DNA of 64,000 nucleotides, taken from NCBI RefSeq assembly GCF_046523945.1, contig NZ_CP171363.1, positions 2,294,001 through 2,358,000 on the forward strand. The letters are read 5' to 3'. The position numbers were made by a program, and so were the translations under genes. The notes below the pieces were generated by a model. The model saw only the letters and a program-made list of their open reading frames with translations. It did not search any database and was not told the DNA's origin. Of the stretch, positions 8,763 to 17,738 are shown in pieces (within the stretch, counting starts at the first letter, position 1; every line of letters begins with the position of its first letter). This DNA is from Faucicola mancuniensis. Lineage in GTDB: Bacteria > Pseudomonadota > Gammaproteobacteria > Pseudomonadales > Moraxellaceae.

Positions 8763-9887
8763 ATGACCTTAAGCCCATTACAACATTATGAACAAGCCTT
8801 GCAATCAGGCAATTTTAGCGAAGACAGTCAGCAACGCCAAGCGATGACTTATCTTGACAATGTCTATCACCAAATTGTCCAAGGGCGTGAGAGCCAAAAA
8901 GGATTTTTTAGTTTTTTAAAACGTTATGAAGCCCCCAAAGGCTTGTATATGTGGGGCGGTGTCGGTCGTGGCAAGACGTGGATGATGGATATGTTTTTTG
9001 ACAGTTTGCCAAATGACCGCAAAATGCGACAACATTTTCACCATTTTATGAAACGTGTTCATCATGAATTAAATCAGCTAAAAGGACAAGCCGACCCGCT
9101 ACAAAAAGTTGCCGAAATTATTCATAACGAAGCGGACGTGATTTGTTTTGATGAATTTTTTGTGTCCAATGTGTCTGATGCCATGATTTTGGGCGATTTG
9201 TTTACCATGCTGTTTAACAAAGGCATTACGCTGGTCGCCACCTCCAACATCGTCCCTGATGGCTTGTACAAAAATGGGATTCATCGAGATAGATTTTTGC
9301 CTGCGATTGAAGAAGTCAAAAAAAATACCACCGTGATGAATATTGATGCTGGCATTGATTATCGTCTGCGTGTGTTGCAACAAGCTGAACTGTATCTGTC
9401 GCCTTTGACCGCTGATAATCAAAATTGGCTTAAAGAGCGATTTGAAGCGTTAAGCCAAAATCAAACCGCTCAACATACGCCGATTGTCATTAATGGGCGT
9501 GAAATTCCTGTGACTGCCAAAACCGAAACGATTTTGCATTGTGATTTTAAAGCCTTGTGCATGACCCCACGTTCTGCAAGCGACTTTATTGAAATTGCCA
9601 ATCAATTTTCTACCGTGTTGGTGGACAATATTCCAGCTTTGACCGATGTGATGGCAGACCCGACACGGCGTTTGATTTATTTGGTTGATGAATTTTATGA
9701 CAGACGTGTTAAGCTACTCATGCGTGCCGAACAGCCGATTTTAGAGCTGTATCAAGGGCAAAAATTGGCGTTTGAAATTGAGCGAACTCGCTCTCGTTTG
9801 TTAGAAATGCAGTCACAAGATTATTTGGTAGAACCGCACCGTCTTGATGAAAATTCTCATAATGACAAAGCCAACGATGAAATTTGA
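8763..9887 (+). CDS. zapE: ZapE / AFG1-like cell-division ATPase
   Basis: P-loop ATPase that associates with the Z-ring and inner membrane under stress. The Walker A region is YMWGGVGRGKTW (about residues 60-71), and Walker B is VICFDEFFVS with the following SNVSDAM typical of the family. Sensor residues appear in LVATSNIVPDGLY. Its 374 residues match E. coli ZapE (375). The ATG at 8763 follows a purine-rich stretch and is the first start in frame. It is transcribed toward metK, with a structured gap between them. Confidence 0.92.
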   Translation: MTLSPLQHYEQALQSGNFSEDSQQRQAMTYLDNVYHQIVQGRESQKGFFSFLKRYEAPKGLYMWGGVGRGKTWMMDMFFDSLPNDRKMRQHFHHFMKRVHHELNQLKGQADPLQKVAEIIHNEADVICFDEFFVSNVSDAMILGDLFTMLFNKGITLVATSNIVPDGLYKNGIHRDRFLPAIEEVKKNTTVMNIDAGIDYRLRVLQQAELYLSPLTADNQNWLKERFEALSQNQTAQHTPIVINGREIPVTAKTETILHCDFKALCMTPRSASDFIEIANQFSTVLVDNIPALTDVMADPTRRLIYLVDEFYDRRVKLLMRAEQPILELYQGQKLAFEIERTRSRLLEMQSQDYLVEPHRLDENSHNDKANDEI

Positions 9888-9940
9888 TAAAATTTGACAA
9901 ATTTATAAAATTTAACAAACAAATAAAATCTTTGTAGAGA

Positions 9941-10035
9941 AAGTTTGCAAAATAAGCTAAAATAAACGGTTGTATTTTAACCTATTAATCATTTTGCAAA
10001 CTTGCTCTTTTTTTGTTGATTTAAAACAAAAAAAG
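9941..10035 (+). promoter_or_regulatory. Inverted repeats in the zapE-metK spacer
   Basis: AAGTTTGCAAAAT (9941-9953) and ATTTTGCAAACTT (9991-10003) are perfect 13-bp inverted arms followed by CTCTTTTTTTG. A second pair, CTTTTTTTGTT and AACAAAAAAAG (about 10007-10035), follows, and a third GTTTGCAAA copy lies near 10090. This could terminate zapE and/or form a metK leader. It does not match any SAM riboswitch I can recognise. Confidence 0.45.
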
Positions 10036-10138
10036 TGACTTTCTGATAATATTTTTAACTTATATATTTAAAAATTGTTAAGAGATAGGTTTGCAAAGCG
10101 ATTAATTCTTTTTTTAATTTTTTTAAAGGAAAATTAAT

Positions 10139-11308
10139 ATGCGTGAATATTCACTCTTTACTTCTGAATCAGTGAGCGAAGGACACCCAGACAAACTGGC
10201 TGACCAAATTTCTGATGCGATTTTAGATGCGATTTTAGCCGAAGATTTGCATGCTCGTGTAGCGTGTGAAACTTTGACAAAAACAGGTGCGGTGGTGTTG
10301 GCAGGTGAAATTAGCACCACGGCAAATGTAGATTTTGAAAAAATCGTGCGTGATACGGTCAATCAAGTGGGCTATAACCACAGTGATTTGGGCTTTGATG
10401 GTTCAACTTGTGCGGTGATTAATATGATTGGCAAACAATCACCAGAAATCGCCCAAGGCGTTGATAGAACTAAACCAGAAGAGCAAGGGGCTGGCGACCA
10501 AGGTTTGATGTTTGGTTATGCCAGTCACGAAACGGACGTGTTAATGCCTGCCCCTGTGCAATTTGCCCATCGTTTGATGGAAAGACAAGCCGAATTGCGT
10601 AAAAATGGCAAATTAGCGTGGCTTCGTCCAGATGCCAAAGCCCAAGTGACTGTGCGTTATGATGGGGTAAAACCTGCTTTTATTGACGCATTGGTACTAT
10701 CAACTCAGCACAATTCTGACATTTCCCAAAAAGATTTGCACGAAGCGGTGATGGAAGAAATCGTCAAAGCCGTCATTCCTAGTGAAATGCTTCACAAAGA
10801 CACCCAATATCATATTAACCCAACAGGTTTATTCGTCATTGGGGGGCCTGTGGGCGATGCGGGTTTGACAGGACGTAAAATTATCGTAGATACTTATGGC
10901 GGTATGGCTCGTCATGGTGGCGGTGCATTCTCTGGCAAAGACCCATCAAAAGTTGACCGTTCAGCGGCTTATGCAGGGCGTTACGTTGCCAAAAATATCG
11001 TGGCGGCAGGGCTTGCCGACCGCTGTGAAATCCAAGTCAGCTATGCGATTGGCGTTGCCGAGCCGACTTCCATTTCGTTAAACACCTTTGGCACAGGCAA
11101 AATCGCTGATGACAAAATTATTGAACTGGTGCGTGCACACTTTGACTTGCGTCCATATGGCATTACCCGTATGCTAAATTTATTGCAACCGATGTATCAA
11201 CAAACCGCCAGTTATGGGCATTTTGGACGTATTGGTTCAGAAACTGCCTTTACATGGGAAAAAACTGACAAAGCCGAAATCTTGCGAGCAGAAGCAGGTT
11301 TATTATAA
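10139..11308 (+). CDS. metK: S-adenosylmethionine synthetase MetK
   Basis: Condenses methionine and ATP into S-adenosylmethionine. Family signatures appear in order: FTSESVSEGHPDKLADQISD at the N-terminus with the ATP-binding histidine, the GAGDQGLMFGYA loop, and the glycine-rich GGGAFSGKDPSKVDRSAAY phosphate-binding motif. Its 389 residues fit the family (about 384). AAAGGAAAA precedes the ATG. A DUF3144 gene follows 15 bases downstream, probably co-transcribed. Confidence 0.96.
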   Translation: MREYSLFTSESVSEGHPDKLADQISDAILDAILAEDLHARVACETLTKTGAVVLAGEISTTANVDFEKIVRDTVNQVGYNHSDLGFDGSTCAVINMIGKQSPEIAQGVDRTKPEEQGAGDQGLMFGYASHETDVLMPAPVQFAHRLMERQAELRKNGKLAWLRPDAKAQVTVRYDGVKPAFIDALVLSTQHNSDISQKDLHEAVMEEIVKAVIPSEMLHKDTQYHINPTGLFVIGGPVGDAGLTGRKIIVDTYGGMARHGGGAFSGKDPSKVDRSAAYAGRYVAKNIVAAGLADRCEIQVSYAIGVAEPTSISLNTFGTGKIADDKIIELVRAHFDLRPYGITRMLNLLQPMYQQTASYGHFGRIGSETAFTWEKTDKAEILRAEAGLL

Positions 11309-11323
11309 TTTTTAGGAAAAAAC

Positions 11324-11659
11324 ATGACTGACAAAACCAATCCCCAAGCCCAACACGACAACGAATTAACAGACGAAATGCACACTTTTTATGAACGTGC
11401 AGACGCATTTATCAACCTTGCCAATCAATTGCGTGATGACAAAAACCATGCAGGCAAGGTCAATGCGTCCATGCTTTACGCAGTCGCTCGCTTTAGTGCG
11501 TGGGTGGCGGCGACTGGTTTTGTCAAGGGCAGTGATTATGCCAAAGAAAAAGACGATATTATTGCACATTTCACCAAAAATTTTGAACGAATGTTGTCTG
11601 ATAATATTGATGATTATGCTGAAAATTTTCAAACCTATATGCAAATTGGTAAAAAATAA
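11324..11659 (+). CDS. DUF3144 family protein
   Basis: Small acidic helical protein of 111 residues with no assigned function. The stretch DAFINLANQLRDD, the central SMLYAVARFSAWVAATG and the tail MLSDNIDDYAENFQTYM match DUF3144 as I remember it. No signal peptide or membrane segment is seen, so it is probably cytoplasmic. The short gap after metK suggests one transcript, possibly reaching fbp 49 bases further on. Confidence 0.75.
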   Translation: MTDKTNPQAQHDNELTDEMHTFYERADAFINLANQLRDDKNHAGKVNASMLYAVARFSAWVAATGFVKGSDYAKEKDDIIAHFTKNFERMLSDNIDDYAENFQTYMQIGKK

Positions 11660-11708
11660 TACCTGTTTTGGTTAAACAAATCTTGGGTAAAAACAAAAGG
11701 AAAAGCCA

Positions 11709-12698
11709 ATGTTTATTCATGTTACCACACTCACCGACTACCTAGCCGAACACCACACCACTCCTGCCGTCAAAAGTGTGATTGCCACCATCACCCACGC
11801 CTGTGAAGAGATTAGCGAGCTGTTAAAACGTGGGGCATTAGCAGACATTTTGGGCGAAGTCGGCAACCAAAATGTACAAGGCGAAGAGCAAAAAAAATTG
11901 GACGTGATTGCCAATGATTTGCTGTTAAACGCTTTGACAACCAACAAATATTGTGCAGGTGTGGCATCTGAAGAGCTTGATAACTCAACCCCTGCCAATC
12001 CAAATGGTGAAGTATTGGTATTGTTTGACCCACTAGACGGATCAAGCAACATTGACATTAACATGGCGGTGGGGACGATTTTTTCTATTTTACCTTATAA
12101 AAATCAAGGTGTTACCGCTACCGACAACGACTTTTTGCAAAAAGGCACGGAGCAATTGGCATCAGGCTATGTGCTGTATGGCACGTCCACAATTTTGACT
12201 TTGACGACTGGCGAAGGCGTGGTGATGTTCACTTACGACCCAAATTTGCACCAATTTATCCTAATCCAAGAGGACGTAAAAATTAGCCCAGACACCAAAG
12301 AATATGCGATTAATGCGTCAAATTATCGTTATTGGTTGCCACCGATGCAACGTTATATTGATGAGTGTAACGCAGGTGAAACAGGCGTGCGTGGCAAGGA
12401 TTTTAATATGCGGTGGATTGCGGCGATGGTGGGCGATGTACATCGTATTTTGATTCGTGGTGGGATTTTTACTTATCCGTTTGACACCAAATTTGCCAAT
12501 AAAGCAGGCAAGTTACGTTTGATGTACGAAGCCAATCCGATGAGTTTTATCATTGAGCAAGCAGGTGGGGAGAGTACCGATGCCGTTAATCGTATTTTGG
12601 ATATTGAACCGACTAACATTCACCAACGTGTGCCTGTGGTGTTGGGTGCGAAAAATGAAGTGGAGTATGTAAAAAAGTTGCATGAAGAAATGCAGTGA
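11709..12698 (+). CDS. fbp: Fructose-1,6-bisphosphatase class I
   Basis: Gluconeogenic enzyme hydrolysing fructose 1,6-bisphosphate. The metal-binding motif LFDPLDGSSNIDINMAVGT is intact and GKLRLMYEANPMSFIIEQAG gives the second metal/substrate region. Its 329 residues match E. coli Fbp (332). An AAAAGGAAAAG ribosome site precedes the ATG. Its 3' end overlaps the next small ORF by 17 bases. Confidence 0.95.
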   Translation: MFIHVTTLTDYLAEHHTTPAVKSVIATITHACEEISELLKRGALADILGEVGNQNVQGEEQKKLDVIANDLLLNALTTNKYCAGVASEELDNSTPANPNGEVLVLFDPLDGSSNIDINMAVGTIFSILPYKNQGVTATDNDFLQKGTEQLASGYVLYGTSTILTLTTGEGVVMFTYDPNLHQFILIQEDVKISPDTKEYAINASNYRYWLPPMQRYIDECNAGETGVRGKDFNMRWIAAMVGDVHRILIRGGIFTYPFDTKFANKAGKLRLMYEANPMSFIIEQAGGESTDAVNRILDIEPTNIHQRVPVVLGAKNEVEYVKKLHEEMQ

Positions 12699-13146
12699 TT
12701 TCACGCCTTTTCAATGGGAACTTGCGATTACCGCTAGTCGTTTTGAGTTGGGTTTATTAAGTAAGGATGAAATAATCGCCTTTGCCCATAGGCTTATGGA
12801 TAAAGGCTTTTATGATGATGTCATGATTGATATTATTGATGTTAAACCTTTTAATGAAATTAAAGATAACTTTAAAAACCTAATTAACAAATGAAATCTA
12901 CCAAAAATCAATCATAATGACAGCCGTTATTTTAATACACTTTATTTGATTTATCCTTTTACAATCCACCCTTTAAATCTTAATTATTTTGATAAAGATA
13001 ATTTATTTTATTGGGAATATTATTTATCAAAAGAATATGCTGATAATGCCGTTTTTGATTTTTTAATTGAATGCGAAAATTGGCTAAATCGTAACAAAAA
13101 TAAAATCCTAGAAATTATGAACCAACTTTTTAACGGTAAAAAATGA
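12682..13146 (+). pseudogene. Small unknown protein gene split by an in-frame TGA
   Basis: A 70-codon frame from 12682 (FELGLLSKDEIIAFAHRLMD, DKGFYDDVMIDIID) ends in TGA at 12892-12894. The same frame then stays open from 12895 to 13146, reading NTLYLIYPFTIHPLNLNYF and YWEYYLSKEYADNAVFDF with protein-like composition. The simplest reading is one gene of about 154 codons with a nonsense TGA. The first half vaguely resembles DUF2247, but I am not sure of the family. It starts inside fbp (17-base overlap) and ends overlapping the start of the methyltransferase gene. Confidence 0.5.
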
Positions 13147-13937
13147 TAATTACTTCTAAAGACAACCCAACGATAAAAACCGCCCACGCCCTACTCACGC
13201 AATCACGCCAACGCAAAAAACTTGGGCAAACGGTACTAGAAGGCACACACTTAATTGATGCGTATCTTAACGCTAACCTTTTGCCAAAAAATATCATCGT
13301 TAGCGAAAGCGGTTTACAAAATGATGAAATTGTGGTGTTATTAAACCGTTTAGAAAAGTTAAACCGTTTAGAAAGCATAAAAACTTTAACCATTAGCGAT
13401 AATTTGTACAAAGAAATCCGCACATTGGGCGAGAGTTTACCAATGATGGCGATTATTGACACGCCAAATTTACCGCTAAATCAAGTCATTAACACCGACT
13501 GCCTAATCATCAATGGCGTGCAGGACAACGGCAATCTTGGCACGCTACTGCGTACCGCATCGGCGATTGGCTTTAGCACAGTGATTTGCACCACAGGCAC
13601 GGCACAGGCGTATAACCCAAAAACCCTGCGAGCAGGTATGGGGGCGAATTTTAGCTTAAATATTTATGAAAATGTATCGCTTGATGAGATTTTTGACTTT
13701 GTCAAAGTGCCAATGTTTGCCACCAGTAGTCACACCGACAAAATTATTTATGAACAAAATTTAACCAAACCTTTGGCACTTATTATGGGACACGAAGGGC
13801 AAGGCGTGCAGGCGGAACTGCTGGATAAATGCCAAAAAATCGCCCTACCACAGCCAAACGGACAAGAAAGCCTAAATGTTGGCGTGGCAGGGTCAGTGTG
13901 TTTATATGAAATTTTACGGCAACGAATGTATTTATAA
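13143..13937 (+). CDS. TrmH/SpoU-family RNA 2'-O-methyltransferase
   Basis: SPOUT-fold enzyme that methylates ribose 2'-OH in tRNA or rRNA. An N-terminal substrate-binding domain is followed by the three SPOUT motifs: VQDNGNLGTLLRTASAIG, LIMGHEGQGV and ALPQPNGQESLNVGVAGSV. Its 264 residues are close to RlmB (243) and the TsnR-like group; the exact target nucleotide is undecided. The ATG overlaps the last codons of the preceding broken ORF. Confidence 0.88.
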   Translation: MIITSKDNPTIKTAHALLTQSRQRKKLGQTVLEGTHLIDAYLNANLLPKNIIVSESGLQNDEIVVLLNRLEKLNRLESIKTLTISDNLYKEIRTLGESLPMMAIIDTPNLPLNQVINTDCLIINGVQDNGNLGTLLRTASAIGFSTVICTTGTAQAYNPKTLRAGMGANFSLNIYENVSLDEIFDFVKVPMFATSSHTDKIIYEQNLTKPLALIMGHEGQGVQAELLDKCQKIALPQPNGQESLNVGVAGSVCLYEILRQRMYL

Positions 13938-13970
13938 TTATCGTTAGCTTTATGAAAAACAATGAAATTT

Positions 13971-13996
13971 TTTAGGAGTGCATTGTATACGCCCTA
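13971..13996. repeat. Short ATACGCCC-type intergenic repeat
   Basis: GTGCATTGTATACGCCCTA resembles the TATGCAATACGCCCCTA block at 42470-42486. Both lie just outside coding regions and look like decayed copies of a palindromic GGGCGTAT...ATACGCCC repeat. Confidence 0.35.
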
Positions 13997-14022
13997 ATTA
14001 TAACCTATTGAAATTTATTGAG

Positions 14023-14673
14023 TTAATTTTCATTCCAAAAACAACTTTCATATAAAGGCGTTAAACGTTCAATTTGCTCAATCGTCCAATTTTTTACATC
14101 CAAACTTGCCAAATCTTCATGCAAAATATGTTTACCAATACACACAAAATCCTTGTCTATTTTGGATTGATTAACAGCCAAAAAATCCGCCAAATCATCG
14201 CCCAACTCGCCAACGGTGCGATATTCCGCATATTCGCCTTCGCTGTCATACCAAATATCAAAATCGGCAAATTCGGCTGAATTGTCCATTAACACATCAA
14301 GCCATTGATGATAGTTTTTGAGTGAAGTGGTGGATTGATGAGCCTTGTAAGCGTGCCATTCTAAGCTAATGGTTAGGCGTTTTTGGTTTAAAATTAAAGA
14401 TAAAATCGGTGCATCGGCTTGATACGTTTGATATTTAAAAAACGCAAAAAAATGCGCTCGCACTTGCCAACCGTTGCACCAACGTTCAATATGGGGCAAG
14501 TCGTATTTTAACGGCAATTCGCTAGAAATTTGCTCAACAAAATTTTTCCAATCTTGCCAAGCGGTACGATGATTTTGTTTAATTTGCGGTATTAACGCTG
14601 GGTATTCTCGTTTTAACACCGAAAATTGAAAGCTAGGAATATCAAAGATTTGACAATGGGTTTCGTTGAGCAT
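14023..14673 (-). CDS. Conserved hypothetical protein, HI_0552-like
   Basis: Cytoplasmic protein of 216 residues without signal peptide or membrane helices. Aromatic-rich motifs such as CNGWQVRAHFFAFFKYQTYQ and SLEWHAYKAH recall the HI_0552 family of Haemophilus, whose function I do not know. The family name is from memory. It is followed upstream on the same strand by an 81-residue unknown protein, 14 bases away, and the two may share a transcript. Confidence 0.6.
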   Translation of the reverse strand: MLNETHCQIFDIPSFQFSVLKREYPALIPQIKQNHRTAWQDWKNFVEQISSELPLKYDLPHIERWCNGWQVRAHFFAFFKYQTYQADAPILSLILNQKRLTISLEWHAYKAHQSTTSLKNYHQWLDVLMDNSAEFADFDIWYDSEGEYAEYRTVGELGDDLADFLAVNQSKIDKDFVCIGKHILHEDLASLDVKNWTIEQIERLTPLYESCFWNEN

Positions 14674-14687
14674 TTTTTAGCCTTTTG

Positions 14688-14933
14688 TTAATCACCACCG
14701 ACATTTAACACAGGCGACGCACTTTCTTCTGACAATAATACCGTCATCATGTTGGTGACGAGTTTGGCTTTTTCGGTTTCATTCATGGTGACGATTTGGC
14801 GTTTGGACAGTTCGTTTAGCGTACCTTCCACCATCAAAATCGCCCCTTTTACTAGGGTTTGCCGAGCCATGACGACCGATTGGGCTTGTTGCTTTCGTAG
14901 CATAACTTGGGCGATTTCTGGGGCATATGACAT
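14688..14933 (-). CDS. Unknown 81-residue helical protein
   Basis: Starts MSYAPEIAQVMLRKQQAQSV and is Ala/Met/Val-rich with alternating polar and apolar residues, suggesting packed helices rather than membrane segments. No domain is recognised. It sits between apt and the HI_0552-like gene on the same strand, so it may belong to a small transcription unit. Confidence 0.55.
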   Translation of the reverse strand: MSYAPEIAQVMLRKQQAQSVVMARQTLVKGAILMVEGTLNELSKRQIVTMNETEKAKLVTNMMTVLLSEESASPVLNVGGD

Positions 14934-14998
14934 TCTGATGAAAAAAATTTATCCTAATGATAATTATTTTGGCAAAAACTGATAAATTTTTAACAAAA

Positions 14999-15520
14999 TC
15001 AGGCTTTTAATACGGTAAAAACAGGCAAGCCCAAATCTTGGTGCAAATCCACCAAATCAATCAATACCAACGCACCCTCGACTTCATAACCTGCCGATTG
15101 ACAAAGCTTTGCGGTGGCTTTTAGCGTACCACCTGTCGCCAAAATATCATCAACAATCAACACTTTTTTGATGATTGGGTCTTGGTTTTGGAGGATTTCT
15201 AGCGTGTCCGAACCGTATTCTAAGTCATACCTTTCACGCACCACAGGCGGTGGCAATTTTCCAGCCTTACGCACGACCGTCATGCCTTTGCCTGTGCGAC
15301 CTGCCAACAAACTTGCAAACAAAAATCCACGAGATTCCACACCGACCAAACAGTCAATCTCATCAAACAAACCATCAGGCAAACAAGCCAATAATGCGTC
15401 CGTCACATTACTGACATGGTGTTGTAATAATGGTGTGATATCATAAAATTCAATGCCAGCTTTTGGAAAGTCGTTTACGGTGCGGATAATTTGCCAAAAT
15501 GGGTGGTTTTTTTGTGTCAT
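14999..15520 (-). CDS. apt: Adenine phosphoribosyltransferase
   Basis: Purine salvage enzyme converting adenine and PRPP to AMP. The PRPP-binding motif VLIVDDILATGGTLKA is intact. The hood-type sequences GVESRGFLFASLLA and VVRKAGKLPPPVV are those of APRT. Its 173 residues are slightly shorter than E. coli Apt (183). Confidence 0.94.
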   Translation of the reverse strand: MTQKNHPFWQIIRTVNDFPKAGIEFYDITPLLQHHVSNVTDALLACLPDGLFDEIDCLVGVESRGFLFASLLAGRTGKGMTVVRKAGKLPPPVVRERYDLEYGSDTLEILQNQDPIIKKVLIVDDILATGGTLKATAKLCQSAGYEVEGALVLIDLVDLHQDLGLPVFTVLKA

Positions 15521-15593
15521 AACTGCCTACTTGTTTAAAAAATTAAGCCAATAGTATAAGCGATTCAAAAAAATTGGTCAAAATTTTGCCTAA

Positions 15594-16067
15594 TTATTTG
15601 GCAAATTTTTGCAACAAATAATTCAAAGCAGACGTATAACCCATCGCCCCCAAACCACAAATCACCGCTTCCGCCTTATCGCTAAAATACGAATGATGGC
15701 GAAACGGCTCACGGCTATGCACATTGGACAAATGCACTTCCACAAAGGGCTTGTTGATAGCAAGCAGGGCATCACGCAGTACCACAGACGTATGGGTAAA
15801 ACCTGCTGGATTGATGATCACCGCATCAATTTTTTCTTCGTCAATCCCTGTTAATAAGCCATGATGATGAATTTTGTCAATCAAGGCAGATTCACTATTT
15901 GATTGATAAAATGTGATATTGGTTGAATGTTTTTTGGCAATATTTGTCAAATCTTGTTCAATATCATACAAAGTTTGATAGCCATAAATCTCAGGTTCAC
16001 GTTTGCCAAGCAAATTTAAATTTGCCCCATTTAAAACCAAAATATGTAAAGGTCGGGTTGCTGTCAT
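15594..16067 (-). CDS. aroQ: Type II 3-dehydroquinate dehydratase
   Basis: Third step of the shikimate pathway. Type II signatures are clear: LNGANLNLLGKREPEIYG with the catalytic tyrosine, AVIINPAGFTHTSVVLRDAL, and VEVHLSNVHSREPFRHHSYF with the active-site histidine. Its 157 residues fit the dodecameric type II family (about 150). No accBC follows on this strand, unlike in some relatives. Confidence 0.95.
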   Translation of the reverse strand: MTATRPLHILVLNGANLNLLGKREPEIYGYQTLYDIEQDLTNIAKKHSTNITFYQSNSESALIDKIHHHGLLTGIDEEKIDAVIINPAGFTHTSVVLRDALLAINKPFVEVHLSNVHSREPFRHHSYFSDKAEAVICGLGAMGYTSALNYLLQKFAK

Positions 16068-16209
16068 GATTTCTCCAAATTTTTATGCTTATAAATTTAG
16101 TTTCATAGTATAGTGGATTTTTTGGCAAAAATATATTCACAAAAACAAACATTTTATCCAAAAAATTTGTTATAATCATCTGTTCAATTCAGTTATAAGG
16201 AAAATCACA

Positions 16210-17424
16210 ATGCGATTTATTGATGAAGCAATTGTAACCGTAAAAGCAGGCGATGGCGGTAATGGCATTGTGAGCTTTCGCCGTGAAAAATATATCCCAA
16301 AAGGTGGACCCGATGGCGGTGATGGTGGCAAAGGCGGTAGCGTGTACGTGGTCGCTGACGACAATACCAACACGCTCGTGGACTACCGCTACACTCGCAG
16401 ATATGAAGCCAAACGTGGCGAAAACGGACGTAGCAAAAACCGTTCAGGTCGCAAGTCTGACGATATCTTTTTGAGCGTCCCTGTTGGCACGACAATTATT
16501 GATGTGGATACCGACCAGGTGATTGGCGATTTGACCGAACGTGGACAAAAAATCATGGTCGCCAAAGGCGGTGATGGTGGGCTTGGCAATACCCATTTTA
16601 AAACATCAACCAACCAAGCCCCACGCAAGGCAACCAAAGGCTTTGAAGGCGAATTAAAACAACTCAAACTGGAGCTAAAAGTAGTTGCTGATGTGGGCTT
16701 AATCGGCTTGCCAAATGCAGGTAAATCCACCTTTATTCGCCAAGTGTCATCAGCTCGTCCTAAGGTCGCTAACTACCCATTTACCACACTTGTGCCAAAT
16801 TTGGGCGTGGTGGACGTGGGGCTTGGGCGTTCGTTCGTGATGGCGGATATTCCAGGGTTGATTGAAGGTGCATCAGAAGGAGCAGGCTTGGGCATTCGCT
16901 TTTTAAAGCACGTGGCTCGTACTCGCAGACTGTTGCACATTTTGGACGTTCAGCCGATTGACGGCAGCGACCCTGTGAAAAATGCCGAAATTATTTTGAA
17001 CGAATTACAAAAATTTTCGCCAGAATTGGCAAAACTACCGCAAGTGTTGATTTTAAACAAAATTGACCAAGTGCCAGAAGAAGAGCAAAACGCCCTGTGT
17101 ACGCACATTGTCGCAGAGCTTGGCTGGACTGGGATTGTGTTTCGCACATCAACATTGACAGGCGATGGCGTGGGCGATGTGGTGTTTCATTTGATGAATG
17201 AAATTGACCTTGAAAAAGAGTTGGAAGAACAAAATCCAGACTTTGCCGAAGAGCAACGCCAACGTTTTGCACGATTAGAAGCCGAAGTGCGTGTCAATAC
17301 CGAAGAGCAAAAAGAAGCCTATCGTGCCATGCGTAAAGCCCAACGTGAGGGCGTGTTACATGATGACGAAGACGATTTTGACGATGACGATGATTTTGAT
17401 GTAGAAGTGGCTTATGCCCCTTAA
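16210..17424 (+). CDS. obgE: Obg/CgtA GTPase
   Basis: Essential ribosome-associated GTPase linked to 50S maturation and stress signalling. The glycine-rich Obg domain (residues 1-158) is followed by the G domain: GLPNAGKSTF (G1), the FTTLVPNLG switch, DIPGLIEGA (G3), NKID (G4). The C-terminus is a highly acidic tail of mostly Asp and Glu, typical of proteobacterial Obg. No rplU-rpmA lies upstream in the window. The stop is about 30 bases from the left IS1595 relic. Confidence 0.95.
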   Translation: MRFIDEAIVTVKAGDGGNGIVSFRREKYIPKGGPDGGDGGKGGSVYVVADDNTNTLVDYRYTRRYEAKRGENGRSKNRSGRKSDDIFLSVPVGTTIIDVDTDQVIGDLTERGQKIMVAKGGDGGLGNTHFKTSTNQAPRKATKGFEGELKQLKLELKVVADVGLIGLPNAGKSTFIRQVSSARPKVANYPFTTLVPNLGVVDVGLGRSFVMADIPGLIEGASEGAGLGIRFLKHVARTRRLLHILDVQPIDGSDPVKNAEIILNELQKFSPELAKLPQVLILNKIDQVPEEEQNALCTHIVAELGWTGIVFRTSTLTGDGVGDVVFHLMNEIDLEKELEEQNPDFAEEQRQRFARLEAEVRVNTEEQKEAYRAMRKAQREGVLHDDEDDFDDDDDFDVEVAYAP

Positions 17425-17430
17425 TCAAAA

Positions 17431-17716
17431 TTAACAAACAATCATTGATAAATAATGCTTATCATAACCAATATCAACTAAGCCATTATCGCCACGAAAG
17501 CCTCTGAGTAAATAACCACTATATTTCTTGACGAAAGATATTATACCATCGGTTGATGGTATGGTGTTGCGATTTATCTCAAGTAAAATCGCTATTTTTG
17601 TAACATCTACATCAACACAAAAGAATTTTATGATTTTTTTGATTTTGTAGGTGCTTAACTTACTGTTATATTTCATGTTTCTAGTCTAGCATGGGTTGTG
17701 TTGTTAGTCTAGAGAC
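17431..17716 (-). pseudogene. N-terminal piece of an IS1595-type transposase with its inverted repeat
   Basis: An 81-codon frame starts with the helix-turn-helix region of IS1595/IS1016-like transposases (LSTYKIKKIIKFF ... LLEINRNTI). After an internal deletion it jumps to GDNGLVDIGYDKHY, which in full-length proteins lies near the third catalytic residue. It is cut right after KHY, near 17452. The end beyond the start codon, 17697-17716, reads GTCTCTAGACTAACAACACA on the minus strand and matches 15 of 20 bases with the repeat at 22567-22586. mod begins 22 bases beyond it. Confidence 0.7.
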
Positions 17717-17738
17717 TTACCTATTAGGATTTATAACC

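Noticed and set aside
9888..10138. SAM riboswitch upstream of metK
   Set aside because: The inverted repeats do not show the conserved core of any SAM riboswitch class I know; they read more simply as terminator-type structures.
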